DNA from: Fretibacterium fastidiosum
GTDB lineage: Bacteria; Synergistota; Synergistia; Synergistales; Aminobacteriaceae
Reading direction: 5' to 3'
DNA: 64,000 nucleotides
Assembly: GCF_964642095.1 (NCBI RefSeq)
Contig: NZ_OZ209244.1
Location: forward strand, 2,108,001 to 2,172,000
Position numbers and translations under genes: made by a program
In this document: positions 49,030-58,448 of the stretch, in pieces
Position numbering within the stretch: position 1 is the stretch's first letter
Layout of the letters: each line of letters starts with the position of its first letter
The notes under the pieces: generated by a model
The model's database searches: none
What the model was told of the DNA's origin: nothing
Seen by the model: the letters and a program-made list of their open reading frames with translations, nothing else

Positions 49030-50454
49030 TTGAAAATGGCCATTCTCCTTCGCGCGCCCCTCCTCGCGGTCCTTGGTGCCCTCGTCACGGCGGCGGCGCT
49101 GTTCAGTGCGACGGGTGCCGCAGGCCTCATCCTGCTTTCTCCCCTGTTGGCCGTCGGCCTTGCCCTGTGTACCTACGAGCGGAAGATCGCTTCTCAATGG
49201 CCCGTGCTCCTGGTCCTCGCAGGGCTGACGTTTTTCTGCGCCCTGAGGATGTACCTCGTCTTCACGTGCCCGCTCTTGCCCTCCCGGTCCGTCAAAACCG
49301 TCGGGACCGTCTCGCTGGTCCGGCCATGGGGACGGGGCTTCGCCGCCGTGATCGACACGGCAGAGGGCAGCTTTTTGCTGCGACTCCACTTTGCCGAGCT
49401 GACGGAGGGAGATCAGGTGAAGGTCGAGGGGGTCACGCGCCGGCTGAAGTCCGTCGGGGGACGGGATGGCTTCGACGAGGAGCGTTACTGGCGCGCCCGC
49501 GGCGTCGTCGCGCGCCTCTCGCCCTCGCGGCTGGAGCCCCTTCCCGCCCAGGGTTGGAACCTCCACCGCCTGAGACATCGCCTCTCCCGCGCGCTCGTCA
49601 TCCACATGCCGCCCCTGACGGGGGCGTACCTCAGAGCCGCCTGGCTGGGGCAGCGGGACGAGGCGCTGAGCAGACAACACCGAGCGTGGGGCACCAGTCA
49701 CCTCCTGGCCGTGTCGGGCTTCCACGTAGGGATCGTCGTCCTCTGCGCAGCTCTTCTCCTGCCTGGAGGGAGAGGGAACGTCCTCGTTCTGTCCGCGATC
49801 CTGTGGGGGTACGTCCTCCTGACCGGCGCCGCGCCGAGCGCGCTGCGGGCGGCCCTGATGCTTCAGGCGGCGTTTTTCGCGCGCGTTTTGGGGCGGCCGC
49901 TCAACCCCGTAAACAGCGTGAGCCTCGCGGCGGTGCTCCTGCTGGTACACTCCCCCTTCCTGTTCTGGGACGTGGGCTGGCGCCTGTCCGTGCTGGCCGC
50001 CATGACCATCGCGGCGATGGCGGGGGGCGGGCGCTTCGCGAAGGTCCGGACGTGGCTGCTCCTCAGCCCGCTGATCGCCCTGGTCACCTTTCCGCAGACC
50101 GCCTACACCTTCAAGGGGGTTCCGCTGGCGGGGGTCCTGCTGAACTTCGTCGCGCCGACGTTCTTCTCGGCGGGCTTCGTCTTGGCCTCCGCGGGGGCCG
50201 CCCTCCGTCTCCTGGGCCTTCCCCTTGCGTCCTGGCTCCTGATGGCGTCGGAGGGCGCCTTTCTCCTCTGGGGTGCCGGAGCGAACGGGCTGGCGGGCCT
50301 CGTGCCGGCGTTCGTCCCATGGGGTCCTCTCATCGCCTGGCTGGGGGCCGGGGCGCTCCTCCTTCTGCTGTGCCGCTTCATGCGCCTCACGGCCCTTCGG
50401 ACGGCGCTGCTCACGACGGGGGGCACGATCGCGTCCTTTCTCATTTTTTTATGA
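49030..50454 (+). CDS. comEC: ComEC/Rec2-type DNA uptake channel without the metallo-beta-lactamase domain
   Basis: 474 aa. Hydrophobic start, an OB-like DUF4131 region (VGTVSLVRPWGRGFAAVIDT, GDQVKVEG), then the competence domain with HLLAVSGFHVGIV and LTGAAPSALRAALM. About ten membrane helices. Longer ComEC proteins (about 750 aa) have a C-terminal MBL domain; here the protein ends after the membrane part. The TTG at 49030 has a poor ribosome-binding site; ATG 49036 is possible. Confidence 0.9.
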   Translation: MKMAILLRAPLLAVLGALVTAAALFSATGAAGLILLSPLLAVGLALCTYERKIASQWPVLLVLAGLTFFCALRMYLVFTCPLLPSRSVKTVGTVSLVRPWGRGFAAVIDTAEGSFLLRLHFAELTEGDQVKVEGVTRRLKSVGGRDGFDEERYWRARGVVARLSPSRLEPLPAQGWNLHRLRHRLSRALVIHMPPLTGAYLRAAWLGQRDEALSRQHRAWGTSHLLAVSGFHVGIVVLCAALLLPGGRGNVLVLSAILWGYVLLTGAAPSALRAALMLQAAFFARVLGRPLNPVNSVSLAAVLLLVHSPFLFWDVGWRLSVLAAMTIAAMAGGGRFAKVRTWLLLSPLIALVTFPQTAYTFKGVPLAGVLLNFVAPTFFSAGFVLASAGAALRLLGLPLASWLLMASEGAFLLWGAGANGLAGLVPAFVPWGPLIAWLGAGALLLLLCRFMRLTALRTALLTTGGTIASFLIFL

Positions 50455-50526
50455 CCTTATCTAACGATGTGCGCATCCGGTTTTTGTTCGCCACTTTCTT
50501 GAGAACGTTGCTTTGGAGGTGCTTTC

Positions 50527-51297
50527 ATGCTGCTCGTCATGGACGTCGGGAACACCACGACGGTCGTTGGCGTCTTTGATCGTAAACAACTCGTGGCGCA
50601 TTGGCGCCTTTCGTCCATCCTCCACACGTCGGATGAGTTGGGCGTCTACATCCTGACGCTCTTGGGGACGAAGGACATCGCCTCGACGAGGATCGACGGG
50701 GCCGTGTTCTGCAGCGTGGTCCCCACGCTGGACGCCCCGCTGGCCGAGGCCATGCGCAACTTCTTCGGCGTCGAGCCCCTGAGGGTGGACGCCTCCACGG
50801 ACACGGGCATGGAGGTCCGCTACGACGCCCCGCGGGAGGTCGGGGCCGACCGCATCGTGAACGCCGTCGGAGGGCGAAGCAAGTACGGCGCGCCCCTCAT
50901 CGTCGCAGACTACGGCACGGCGATCACCTTCGACGTCATCGCTCCGGACGGTGCCTACCTCGGCGGCGCGATCGCGCCGGGCCTTCAGTCCGGCATCTCC
51001 GCCCTGTTCGCAAAGGCGGCGAAGTTGCCCCAGGTGGCCCTGGCCCTGCCCCGTTCCGTGATCGGGCGCAACACGAACGAGTCCATCCAGTCCGGAATCC
51101 TGTTCGGGAACGCGGGGTTGACGGATCGCATCGTGGGGATGATCCGCGCGGAGATAGGGACCGAGGTCAAGGTGGCCGCCACCGGCGGGCACGCGGAGGT
51201 CATGGCGAAGCTGTCGCAGACGATAGAGTACGTGGACCCCTGGCTGACCCTGGACGGCCTCAGGCTCATTCACGACCGCGTCAGAGGGTCGGACTGA
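50527..51297 (+). CDS. coaX: Type III pantothenate kinase
   Basis: 256 aa, first step of CoA synthesis. MLLVMDVGNTTTVVGVFD (Asp and P-loop-like), GADRIVNAVGGRSKYG, VADYGTAITFDVI and ATGGHAEVM are type III motifs. GGAGG precedes the ATG. Overlaps dus by one base. Confidence 0.95.
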   Translation: MLLVMDVGNTTTVVGVFDRKQLVAHWRLSSILHTSDELGVYILTLLGTKDIASTRIDGAVFCSVVPTLDAPLAEAMRNFFGVEPLRVDASTDTGMEVRYDAPREVGADRIVNAVGGRSKYGAPLIVADYGTAITFDVIAPDGAYLGGAIAPGLQSGISALFAKAAKLPQVALALPRSVIGRNTNESIQSGILFGNAGLTDRIVGMIRAEIGTEVKVAATGGHAEVMAKLSQTIEYVDPWLTLDGLRLIHDRVRGSD

Positions 51298-52331
51298 TGG
51301 TGCCCTGTGAGGTCGCGGCGGGGCCGATTCGGGCGGGGGGCCTCTCCCTGCAGAACCCCCTCTGCCTCGCGCCGCTGGCGGGGGTGACCAGCCTCCCCAT
51401 CCGCGAGTTCTTCACGCGCCTGGGGGCGTCGCTGACCCACACCGAGATGGTGAGTTGCGCGGGATTGGTGCGGCACAACCGGAAGACCCTGTCCATGCTC
51501 CACACCTCGCCGTCCGAGGCCCCCGTTATCCTGCAGCTCTTCGCGCCTGCCGCAGACGTGTTGGTCCGGGGCGCCGAAGCGGCGCTCGACCTCGTCCACC
51601 AAAGCGGGGAAGTTCCCTTCGCCGGCCTGGGGATCAACATGGCCTGTCCCATGCCGAAGGTAACGAAGCGTGGGGCGGGCGCCGCACTCCTGAAGAGCCC
51701 CTCGGACGCCTTCGCCATGGTCCGTGGCCTGAAGGGGCTGGGGTTCCCCGTCTGGGTCAAGATCCGCCGCATCGAGGCTGGAGAGGCCGGGATCGAGGCA
51801 ACGGTTCGCTTTATCGAGGGGTTGCTGAATTCCGGAGCGGACAACGTCTGCATCCACGGCCGAACCGCCACCCAGCGTTATGAGGGGGTCGCGGATCGAA
51901 CGGTCCACGCGGCGGCGGCCCGTCTCTTCCCAGGCTTCATCAGCGCCAGCGGTGACGTGCGCGAGGTCGGCGACGTGCGCGAGTACCTCGAGATGGGGTG
52001 CGTCCTCGTCATGGCGGCGCGGGGCGCCCTGGGGAATCCGTGGCTCTTTGCCGAGGCGCTGAACGCGCTTGGGTATGCGGTTCCGGAGATGGCGCGGGAC
52101 AGGACGCCCGCGGGAAGGATGACGGCCCTTCGCTGGCTTGGCGAGCGCGCGATGGGGACCTCGGGCGAGGCACAGGCCGTGATCCTGCTGAAGCGTCTGA
52201 TGGGCGGGGTGCTGAGGGGGATCAGCGGGGCGGCGGAGTTGCGGCATCAGGCCGGATGCAGCGGCAGCGTCGAGGAGATCTTGGCGGTCTTTCGGAGGGG
52301 GACGGAGGGCGGCAACCCCGCCGGGGAATAA
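51297..52331 (+). CDS. dus: tRNA-dihydrouridine synthase (DusB-like)
   Basis: 344 aa FMN enzyme. LAPLAGVTSLPIREF, INMACPMPKVTKRGAGAALL (catalytic Cys), VWVKIRR, CIHGRTATQRYEG and VLVMAARGALGNPWLF are all present. Start ATG overlaps the coaX stop (TGATG). Two hairpins follow (52334-52353 and CCCCTC-N8-GAGGGG near 52373-52391). Confidence 0.93.
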   Translation: MVPCEVAAGPIRAGGLSLQNPLCLAPLAGVTSLPIREFFTRLGASLTHTEMVSCAGLVRHNRKTLSMLHTSPSEAPVILQLFAPAADVLVRGAEAALDLVHQSGEVPFAGLGINMACPMPKVTKRGAGAALLKSPSDAFAMVRGLKGLGFPVWVKIRRIEAGEAGIEATVRFIEGLLNSGADNVCIHGRTATQRYEGVADRTVHAAAARLFPGFISASGDVREVGDVREYLEMGCVLVMAARGALGNPWLFAEALNALGYAVPEMARDRTPAGRMTALRWLGERAMGTSGEAQAVILLKRLMGGVLRGISGAAELRHQAGCSGSVEEILAVFRRGTEGGNPAGE

Positions 52332-52393
52332 AACGGGCAGGAAGCCCTGCCCGAAGTTCGTTCCTTCTCAACCCCTCTTAATAAGGAGGGGCC

Positions 52394-54643
52394 TTATTTC
52401 CCTGGCAGTCCCGCCGCGGCCATGGCCCGCACCAGCACGTCGATGGCTTCGCTGCGCGTGACGGGATGCCCGAAGCGAAACTCCCCGTCGCCCCGATAGA
52501 TGTCCAGCACCCCCAGGGCGGCCAGGGCGTTCACGGCCGGGGCGTTCGGGTGTTCCGAGGCCCGAAACGCCGTCCGCCCCTTCTGTGGCCGAGGCGCCTC
52601 CTGAAACCCGAAGGCGGCGCACAGCTCACGAGCGAGGACCCCCCGCGTCACGAAGGCGTCGGGCTTCCCCTCCGGCGCGGCCGGAACGCCGCGCTTCGCG
52701 CCGCAGGCGGCGAGTCCCCTCGCGATCATGGAGGCCATCTCCTTCCGCGTGATCATCTCGTCCGTGCCGAACACTCCCTTGTCGTCCCCCTTGATGAGGG
52801 CCATGGCCAGGACCGGGTCGTCCAGGTCCTGGATGTTGTAGGAGGAGGCGTGGGGGTACTCCGACGGCTCCGTCAGCCCGTAGAGGTTGGATATCTGGAT
52901 GCTCCTGTAGCAGGGATGCTCCGGAGGCACGTCGGAGTAGCGGCACAGGGAGAGCTCGACCCCGGCGTTCAGGAGCGCCCACTGCACGTGGAAGGCGGGG
53001 AGGTCACGGAGCCTGACGCCCTCCCTGGCGGAGAGCGCGGCCAGGGCCCCCGCCGCCTGGCCCGTCATCATGCAGATGGGCTGGAGCCGGAGGGCGCCGG
53101 CGGAGAGGCGGGACATGGACAGGTTCTTCTCGGCGACGAGGAAGCCCTCGACGTCCGACGGAATGAGGACGTCCAGGGGCACCTGAAAGGGACCTCTGGG
53201 ACGGTTGAGCTCGCTCGAAATCGCCCTCTCGCCAAGCTCCCACTCCATGTCGGAGTCCGTGTCCGCGCCGTGGAGGTCCAGGATGTAGCCGCCGATCGCG
53301 ATCGCGTTGGGGAACTCGTGGCTGGTCTGGCCGTCGCGATAGCTCAGGGAGTTTTGCAGGAGCTCCGCCGACGTCAGCGTGCGCTGTCCCACCGCACGGC
53401 GCGACTCGCGGACGTAGGGGACGGGCGGCATCCGGCGGACGATCTCCTGCCACTCCGTCGGGAGCTCCCGCGCCGCCGGCGGCAGCGGGTCGTTCCAGTA
53501 CTCGTCGTCGGCCACGGACCAGTTCTCCTGCAGCTCGTTCTGGACGTAGTAGATGAAGTGCAGCGTCTTGATCAGCGCCTGGCGCTCGACCTCCTCCCTC
53601 AGGGCAGGGTCCTCGAGGTAAGCGGCGGGCAGGCCGCGCTTTCCCTCCCATCCGTACTTCCCCGGGTAGTCGTTGCCCCAGTTGACGCCGCACTTGGTGA
53701 TATAGGGCCAGTTCACCGCGTTGCCGTCGTAGGTCCAGGGGGTCGAGGAATCCGGGAGGCCTCGGTAGGCGTTGTGCGAGACGAAGTTGACGGGCAGGAC
53801 GACGGGGTAGGTCCCCTTGAAGTTCGCGCCTCCGGCGATGACGTAGCTCTCGTAGTTGCGCCGCGCCAGGTCGTAGCCGGGCAGGGGGGCGACGGGCCTC
53901 AGTTCCTCCGGGACGCCCCCCGGGTACTTCTTGATGACGGCGGCCCACGTGATGTCCTGAATCATGGCGTCCGGGTTCACGAAGGGGGCGACGGAGTTTC
54001 CGACGCGGTAGGGCAGCCCCGCAAGTGGCAGGAGGTCCCCGTACTCCGTCGCGTCGATGAGGACCCTGCAGGTGACGTCCCGGCTCCCTCGCCCCGTCTC
54101 GAGGGCCACGCCGCGAACGCTGTGTCCCTCCTTCCTGACGGCGGTGACCGAGGCGTTCGTGAGGACGTCCAGGACGTTCTTTCCGCTGCCGCGCGTTGCC
54201 TCCACCATTTCCATCAGGACGTCGTGGCCGACGTGGGGCTCGAACGCCAGGCTCCTGGCGTCCCAGTAGCAGGTCCCCATGGCCTTCCCCCTCGCGTCGT
54301 AATAGTCCTTCAGCTTCGAGACAAACTCAAGGTACAGGCCGCTGCGCGTCCGGCTGAGGTCGTCCATCGTGGAGACGCCCGCCGCTGTGGCCTGACCGCC
54401 TATCCACGCGCTTGGCTCCACGACGAGCACCGAAGCCCCAAGCCGCGCGGCCTGAATGGCCGCCGCAATGCCGCCCATGCCGCCACCGGCCACCACCACG
54501 TCGTAATCGCGGCGCTTCCCCCCGCGTGGCGCCGAATCCGCGGGGCCCGCCGCGAAGGCTGCGCCGACGAAGGCGAGAGCCGCAAGCCACGCGGCGGTCC
54601 TCAGAGAATGCCACATGCCCATGAACTTCCGATCCGATCTCAC
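52394..54643 (-). CDS. Secreted FAD-dependent oxidoreductase with C-terminal SLH domains, 749 aa
   Basis: A signal peptide (residues about 10-32) precedes an FAD Rossmann motif VVVAGGGMGGIAAAIQAARLG and WIGGQATAAG, as in pfam12831-type FAD oxidoreductases. MSRLSAGALRLQP and MTGQAAGALAALSA close the FAD fold. The last about 150 residues hold two SLH repeats (GTDEMITRKEMASMIARGL; FGHPVTRSEAIDVLVRAM) that tether proteins to the envelope. GTG 54643 is preferred: AGGGAGG lies about 10 nt upstream. The substrate is unknown. It lies downstream of, and probably in an operon with, the gene at 54682-55212. Confidence 0.85.
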   Translation of the reverse strand: MRSDRKFMGMWHSLRTAAWLAALAFVGAAFAAGPADSAPRGGKRRDYDVVVAGGGMGGIAAAIQAARLGASVLVVEPSAWIGGQATAAGVSTMDDLSRTRSGLYLEFVSKLKDYYDARGKAMGTCYWDARSLAFEPHVGHDVLMEMVEATRGSGKNVLDVLTNASVTAVRKEGHSVRGVALETGRGSRDVTCRVLIDATEYGDLLPLAGLPYRVGNSVAPFVNPDAMIQDITWAAVIKKYPGGVPEELRPVAPLPGYDLARRNYESYVIAGGANFKGTYPVVLPVNFVSHNAYRGLPDSSTPWTYDGNAVNWPYITKCGVNWGNDYPGKYGWEGKRGLPAAYLEDPALREEVERQALIKTLHFIYYVQNELQENWSVADDEYWNDPLPPAARELPTEWQEIVRRMPPVPYVRESRRAVGQRTLTSAELLQNSLSYRDGQTSHEFPNAIAIGGYILDLHGADTDSDMEWELGERAISSELNRPRGPFQVPLDVLIPSDVEGFLVAEKNLSMSRLSAGALRLQPICMMTGQAAGALAALSAREGVRLRDLPAFHVQWALLNAGVELSLCRYSDVPPEHPCYRSIQISNLYGLTEPSEYPHASSYNIQDLDDPVLAMALIKGDDKGVFGTDEMITRKEMASMIARGLAACGAKRGVPAAPEGKPDAFVTRGVLARELCAAFGFQEAPRPQKGRTAFRASEHPNAPAVNALAALGVLDIYRGDGEFRFGHPVTRSEAIDVLVRAMAAAGLPGK

Positions 54644-54681
54644 GAAAGAAAACCTCCCTAAACCCTTACGACGCCGCAAGG

Positions 54682-55212
54682 TCAGCGCGCCGCTCTCCTG
54701 CTGAGGCGCACCTCCCTGGGCCCTGCCTTGCAGAAGGAGAGCCTGTAGGCTCCCGCGATCCAGTAGTACTCGCCGAGGTTGAGGTCAAAGCGCGGGGCGC
54801 TGCCGTACCGTCCCTGTCCCAGCCTCAGGACCTCGTCGAGCGCTTTGGATACGTCCTGCTCCCGCGCGAAGTGGGAGAGGACGTCGATGCGGTAGGCCCG
54901 CTCCTCCAGAAAATATATCTCGACCCCAAACTCACCGTGAAGCCACGCCCGGCGCAGCAGCTTTTTGTCGCCTCCCACGGCGTTGGCCTCCGCCGCTGCG
55001 TCCAGCAGGGCAGAGGTCTGCTCGTAGGTCATGCCTGGGGTGAATTTTTCGAGCAGCGCCAGAGCCCGCTCCACATTCCCCGACGCCCAGAGGGGCCGGC
55101 AGAGGCTCAGGCACAGGGCGGCGCACAGCGCAAGGCCCATCCCGGTCCTCAGCGCCGCGCGGAGGACGGAGCGCGAGGGATGAGGGCACATTTCGTCTTC
55201 TCTCTTCGTCAT
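54682..55212 (-). CDS. Secreted protein of unknown function, 176 aa
   Basis: Signal peptide (GMGLALCAALCLSLCRPLWA), then a mature alpha/beta domain of about 130 residues (ALALLEKFTPGMTYEQTSALLD...). I recognise no family. The pattern GMTYEQTSALLDAA resembles small secreted helper proteins of the BamE/SmpA style but is not diagnostic. ATG 55212 has AAGGAG upstream; the longer frame is unsupported. 38 nt before the SLH flavoprotein. Confidence 0.6.
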   Translation of the reverse strand: MTKREDEMCPHPSRSVLRAALRTGMGLALCAALCLSLCRPLWASGNVERALALLEKFTPGMTYEQTSALLDAAAEANAVGGDKKLLRRAWLHGEFGVEIYFLEERAYRIDVLSHFAREQDVSKALDEVLRLGQGRYGSAPRFDLNLGEYYWIAGAYRLSFCKAGPREVRLSRRAAR

Positions 55213-55338
55213 GACGTCTCCTTCGTTATCAAAATAGTTCGTTCCGCAGGGGCGATGGAACGTTCGCATTGGAGTATGATACACCATACAAGAGCGTGAG
55301 AGGCTGGAAAATCGAACGTCGTTATATTTTTTATCAGG

Positions 55339-55344
55339 TATAAT
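55339..55344 (+). promoter_or_regulatory. -10 element of the riboflavin operon
   Basis: TATAAT 55339-55344 in an AT-rich stretch, about 60 nt before ribD; no good -35. Downstream an AGAGCGG / CCGCTCT hairpin (about 55363-55387) sits in the leader. I do not see FMN-riboswitch conserved segments. Confidence 0.5.
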
Positions 55345-55406
55345 GTATCTCAAGCTGAAAAAGAGCGGCGAAGGGGCCCGCTCTCTTTCGGTTGTCTTGT
55401 GAGGAG

Positions 55407-56522
55407 ATGGACGAGATCGTTGTCAATCGCAGGGTAGACGAATACTATATGCGCCGGGCCCTGTCCCTGGCCCTGCGCGGCATGGGGCGAACCTCCCCCA
55501 ACCCGATGGTGGGGTGTGTCCTCGTGCGCGATGGGCGCATTCTGGGGGAGGGGTGGCACCGTCGGTGCGGCGAGGACCACGCGGAGGTTGCCGCCCTGAA
55601 GGACGCCGAGCGGCGGGGCGAGACGGCGCGCGGCGCCGAAGTTTACGTGACCCTTGAGCCGTGCTGTCACTTCGGCCGGACGCCCCCCTGCGCCCAGAGG
55701 CTGGTTCGTGAGGGGGTATCCCGCGTGGTGGCGGGTACCGCGGACCCCAATCCCAGGGTGAACTCCGGAGGGCTGGCCGTGTTGCGGGAGGCGGGGGTGG
55801 AGGTCTCCGCACCCTGCCTCGAAGAGGAGGCGCGCCGGGTCAACAAGGGATTCATCCGCGTCCAGACCCTCGGTCGCCCCTGGGTGACCCTCAAGGCGGC
55901 GTCCGGACTCGATGGGCGCATGGCGCTGACGGACGGCGACAGCCGATGGATCACGGGCCCCGAAGCTCGCCAGTGGGCTCATGGGATGCGCGCCTCCCAC
56001 GACGCGATCCTGGTGGGGGTGAGCACGGTGCTGAAGGACGATCCTGAACTGACCGTGCGGCACACGGAGGGCAAGAGCCCCTTGCGGGTCATCCTGGACT
56101 CGCACCTGCGCACCCCGACGAGCGCCAGGGCCCTTCGCGGCGGGTGCCTGATCCTCACGATCTCCCAGGAGGCGGAGAGGGCGCGGGCCCTGCAGGCCGC
56201 CGGGGCGCGCGTCGTGCCGCTGCCGTCCCGCGAAGGCCGCGTGGACCTTGAGGTGGCTCTGGCCTTTCTGGCACGGGAGGGCGTACTCACGCTGATGGTG
56301 GAGGGGGGGCCGCGCGTGCTGACCGCCCTGATGGAAGGGCATCTCGCGGACTCCCTTTCGCTGTTCGTGGCGCCCAGGGTCCTGGGCGAGGGAATCGGGA
56401 TGGGAGAGGGGTTCTCGCCGGCCTCCGTCGCAGAGTCCTTCAACCTCAAGGACGTCACGTCGCGGCCCGTGGGGGACAACCTCCTGGTGGAGGGGCGCTT
56501 TTCATGTTCACCGGACTTGTAG
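55407..56522 (+). CDS. ribD: Riboflavin deaminase/reductase RibD
   Basis: Bifunctional enzyme for steps 2 and 3 from GTP. The deaminase domain has GRTSPNPMVGCVLVRDG, GEDHAEVAAL (zinc His) and TLEPCCHFGRTPPC (zinc Cys). The reductase domain has VTLKAASGLDGRMAL and VEGGPRVLTALM. The start is uncertain: ATG 55407 is used, though GAGGAG lies very close; TTG 55392 is possible. Overlaps ribE. Confidence 0.93.
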   Translation: MDEIVVNRRVDEYYMRRALSLALRGMGRTSPNPMVGCVLVRDGRILGEGWHRRCGEDHAEVAALKDAERRGETARGAEVYVTLEPCCHFGRTPPCAQRLVREGVSRVVAGTADPNPRVNSGGLAVLREAGVEVSAPCLEEEARRVNKGFIRVQTLGRPWVTLKAASGLDGRMALTDGDSRWITGPEARQWAHGMRASHDAILVGVSTVLKDDPELTVRHTEGKSPLRVILDSHLRTPTSARALRGGCLILTISQEAERARALQAAGARVVPLPSREGRVDLEVALAFLAREGVLTLMVEGGPRVLTALMEGHLADSLSLFVAPRVLGEGIGMGEGFSPASVAESFNLKDVTSRPVGDNLLVEGRFSCSPDL

Positions 56523-57142
56523 AGGCCGTGGGGAGGGTTCGGGCGTTCACCAGGGGAGGACTGGTCCACACCCTGTCGATCGAGTGCCCGAAGATCGCCC
56601 CTCAGCTGGTCCTGGGGCAGTCCGTAGCGGTCAGCGGCGCGTGCCTCTCCGTCACGGCGCTGCGGGGCGATGCCTTTGACGTGGAGATGATGCCGGAGAC
56701 GGCGGAACGCACGTGGTTTCGGGCCCTGCAGCCGGGGACCGCGGTCAACCTGGAGCGCGCCATGAGGCTGGGGGACCGCCTGGACGGACACCTGGTGCTG
56801 GGACACGTGGACGGCACGGCGGTCCTGCGCGAGATGACCGGGGAGGGCACGGCCCGAAGGGCCGTCTTCCGCGCCGATCCAGAGTTGCTGCGCGGCATCG
56901 TGCCCAAGGGCTCCGTGGCCCTCGACGGCGTCAGCCTGACGGTGATCGACGCGCTGGAGGCGGAGTTCTCGGTGGGGTTGATCCCCACGACGCTCAGGTC
57001 CTGCACGTTGGGGGCGGCCAGGGTGGGAAGCGTCGTCAACCTCGAGACGGATATACTGGGTAAATATACGGAGCGCCTGCTGAGGGGTTCGCGGAGCGGG
57101 AAAGGGCTCACAATGGAGGAGCTGAGGGGACTTGGCTATTGA
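56504..57142 (+). CDS. ribE: Riboflavin synthase alpha subunit
   Basis: 212 aa with two lumazine-synthase-like barrels: MFTGLVEAVGRV at the start, VSGACLSVTAL (first repeat), GHLVLGHVDGTA and VALDGVSLTVIDA (second repeat). Dismutates 6,7-dimethyl-8-ribityllumazine to riboflavin. It overlaps ribD and ribBA. Confidence 0.94.
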   Translation: MFTGLVEAVGRVRAFTRGGLVHTLSIECPKIAPQLVLGQSVAVSGACLSVTALRGDAFDVEMMPETAERTWFRALQPGTAVNLERAMRLGDRLDGHLVLGHVDGTAVLREMTGEGTARRAVFRADPELLRGIVPKGSVALDGVSLTVIDALEAEFSVGLIPTTLRSCTLGAARVGSVVNLETDILGKYTERLLRGSRSGKGLTMEELRGLGY

Positions 57143-58382
57143 AAAGGGTGCGGTGAAGGACGAGCGGCCCCCGTTCGACAAGGTCGAAGCGGCGATCGAG
57201 GCGATGCGCCGGGGGGAGCTGGTCCTCGTGGCCGACGACGAGGGCCCGGAGGACAAGGGCTACCTCGTGGGAGCGGCCTCCGGCGCGACGGCGGAGAACG
57301 TGAACTTTATGATGCGGTACGCGCGGGGACTGATCTGCCTTCCCGTCGCCGGCGAGGTGGCTCGCAGGCTCCAGTTGACTCCCGTCGCAGCCCCGCAGCA
57401 GGGCGGCACCAGGGCGGAGCCCTTTCTCGTTCCGGTGGACGCCCGCGAGGGGGTGCTCACCGGCGTCTCCGCAGCGGATCGAGCCCTGACCGCGCGGTTG
57501 GCGGCGTCCCCGGAGACCCATGCGGAGGACTTCGTGCGACCGGGACACCTCTTTCCGCTGGAGGCGCGCGATGGAGGCGTCCTCGTTCGGGCCTCCCACG
57601 CGGAGGCGGCCGTGGACCTGGCGCGCCTGGCGGGGCTCCCACCCGCAGGGCTCTCCTGCGACGTGATGAACGAGGACGGCGCCATGGCTCAGCTTCCGGA
57701 CCTGCTGGCCCTGGCCGGGCAGCATCGCCTGACGTTCATCGTCCTCAAGGACTTGATCGCTTGGCGCTGCCGCCGGGAGAAGCTGGTGGAGCGGAGGGTG
57801 GAGGTCAACCTGCCGACGGAGTACGGCGCGTTTCGCGCCCACGCATACCGCAGCAAACTGCAGGACGACGACGCGCACACGCACGTGGCTCTGACCATGG
57901 GGGACGTTGCGAGCGGAGAACCCGTCCTCGTGAGAGTGCACAGCGAGTGCTTTACGGGGGACCTCCTGGGGTCCCTGCGCTGCGACTGCGGACCTCAGCT
58001 CCACGCGGCGTTGTCGATGATCGAGAGGGAAGGACGGGGCGTGCTGCTCTACATGCGTCAGGAAGGGCGCGGCATCGGGCTCCTCAACAAGCTCAAGGCT
58101 TACGAGCTTCAGGACGCGGGCATGGACACCGTGGAGGCGAACGTCGCCCTGGGTTTTCCGCCCGACCTGCGCGAGTACGGGACGGGGGCTCAAATCCTGA
58201 TGGACCTGGGGCTGAAGCGCATTCGCCTGATGACGAACAACCCCAAGAAGGTGGTCGGCCTGGAGGGGTACGGGCTTGAGATCGTGGACCGCGTCCCCAT
58301 CGTCATCGAGCCGAACCCATACAACGAGAGGTACATGAAGACGAAGGAGCACCGCATGGGACACCTGCTCCACCTGCTATAA
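57132..58382 (+). CDS. ribBA: RibBA: degenerate DHBP synthase fused to GTP cyclohydrolase II
   Basis: 416 aa. The C-terminal GTP cyclohydrolase II (from about 215) is intact: HSECFTGDLLGSLRCDCG (zinc Cys), RQEGRGIGL and DLREYGTGAQIL. The N-terminal DHBP synthase keeps TGVSAADR, VRPGHLFPL and SHAEAAVDL, but its active-site loop reads DDEGPEDKGYL where RibB has DDEDRENEGDL: the substrate-binding Arg is Pro, the second Glu Lys and the Asp Tyr. The usual YGT block is also altered. The first domain is probably inactive. TTG start at 57132. Confidence 0.9.
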   Translation: MAIEKGAVKDERPPFDKVEAAIEAMRRGELVLVADDEGPEDKGYLVGAASGATAENVNFMMRYARGLICLPVAGEVARRLQLTPVAAPQQGGTRAEPFLVPVDAREGVLTGVSAADRALTARLAASPETHAEDFVRPGHLFPLEARDGGVLVRASHAEAAVDLARLAGLPPAGLSCDVMNEDGAMAQLPDLLALAGQHRLTFIVLKDLIAWRCRREKLVERRVEVNLPTEYGAFRAHAYRSKLQDDDAHTHVALTMGDVASGEPVLVRVHSECFTGDLLGSLRCDCGPQLHAALSMIEREGRGVLLYMRQEGRGIGLLNKLKAYELQDAGMDTVEANVALGFPPDLREYGTGAQILMDLGLKRIRLMTNNPKKVVGLEGYGLEIVDRVPIVIEPNPYNERYMKTKEHRMGHLLHLL

Positions 58383-58448
58383 GGCCGCTTCTCGGAAAAT
58401 CCACGCTTCAAGAGATAAAAATAACGATAGACAAACGAGGTGTGTCTG

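Noticed and set aside
55345..55406. FMN riboswitch before ribD
   Set aside because: The leader is too short and lacks the conserved RFN segments; only a simple hairpin is present.
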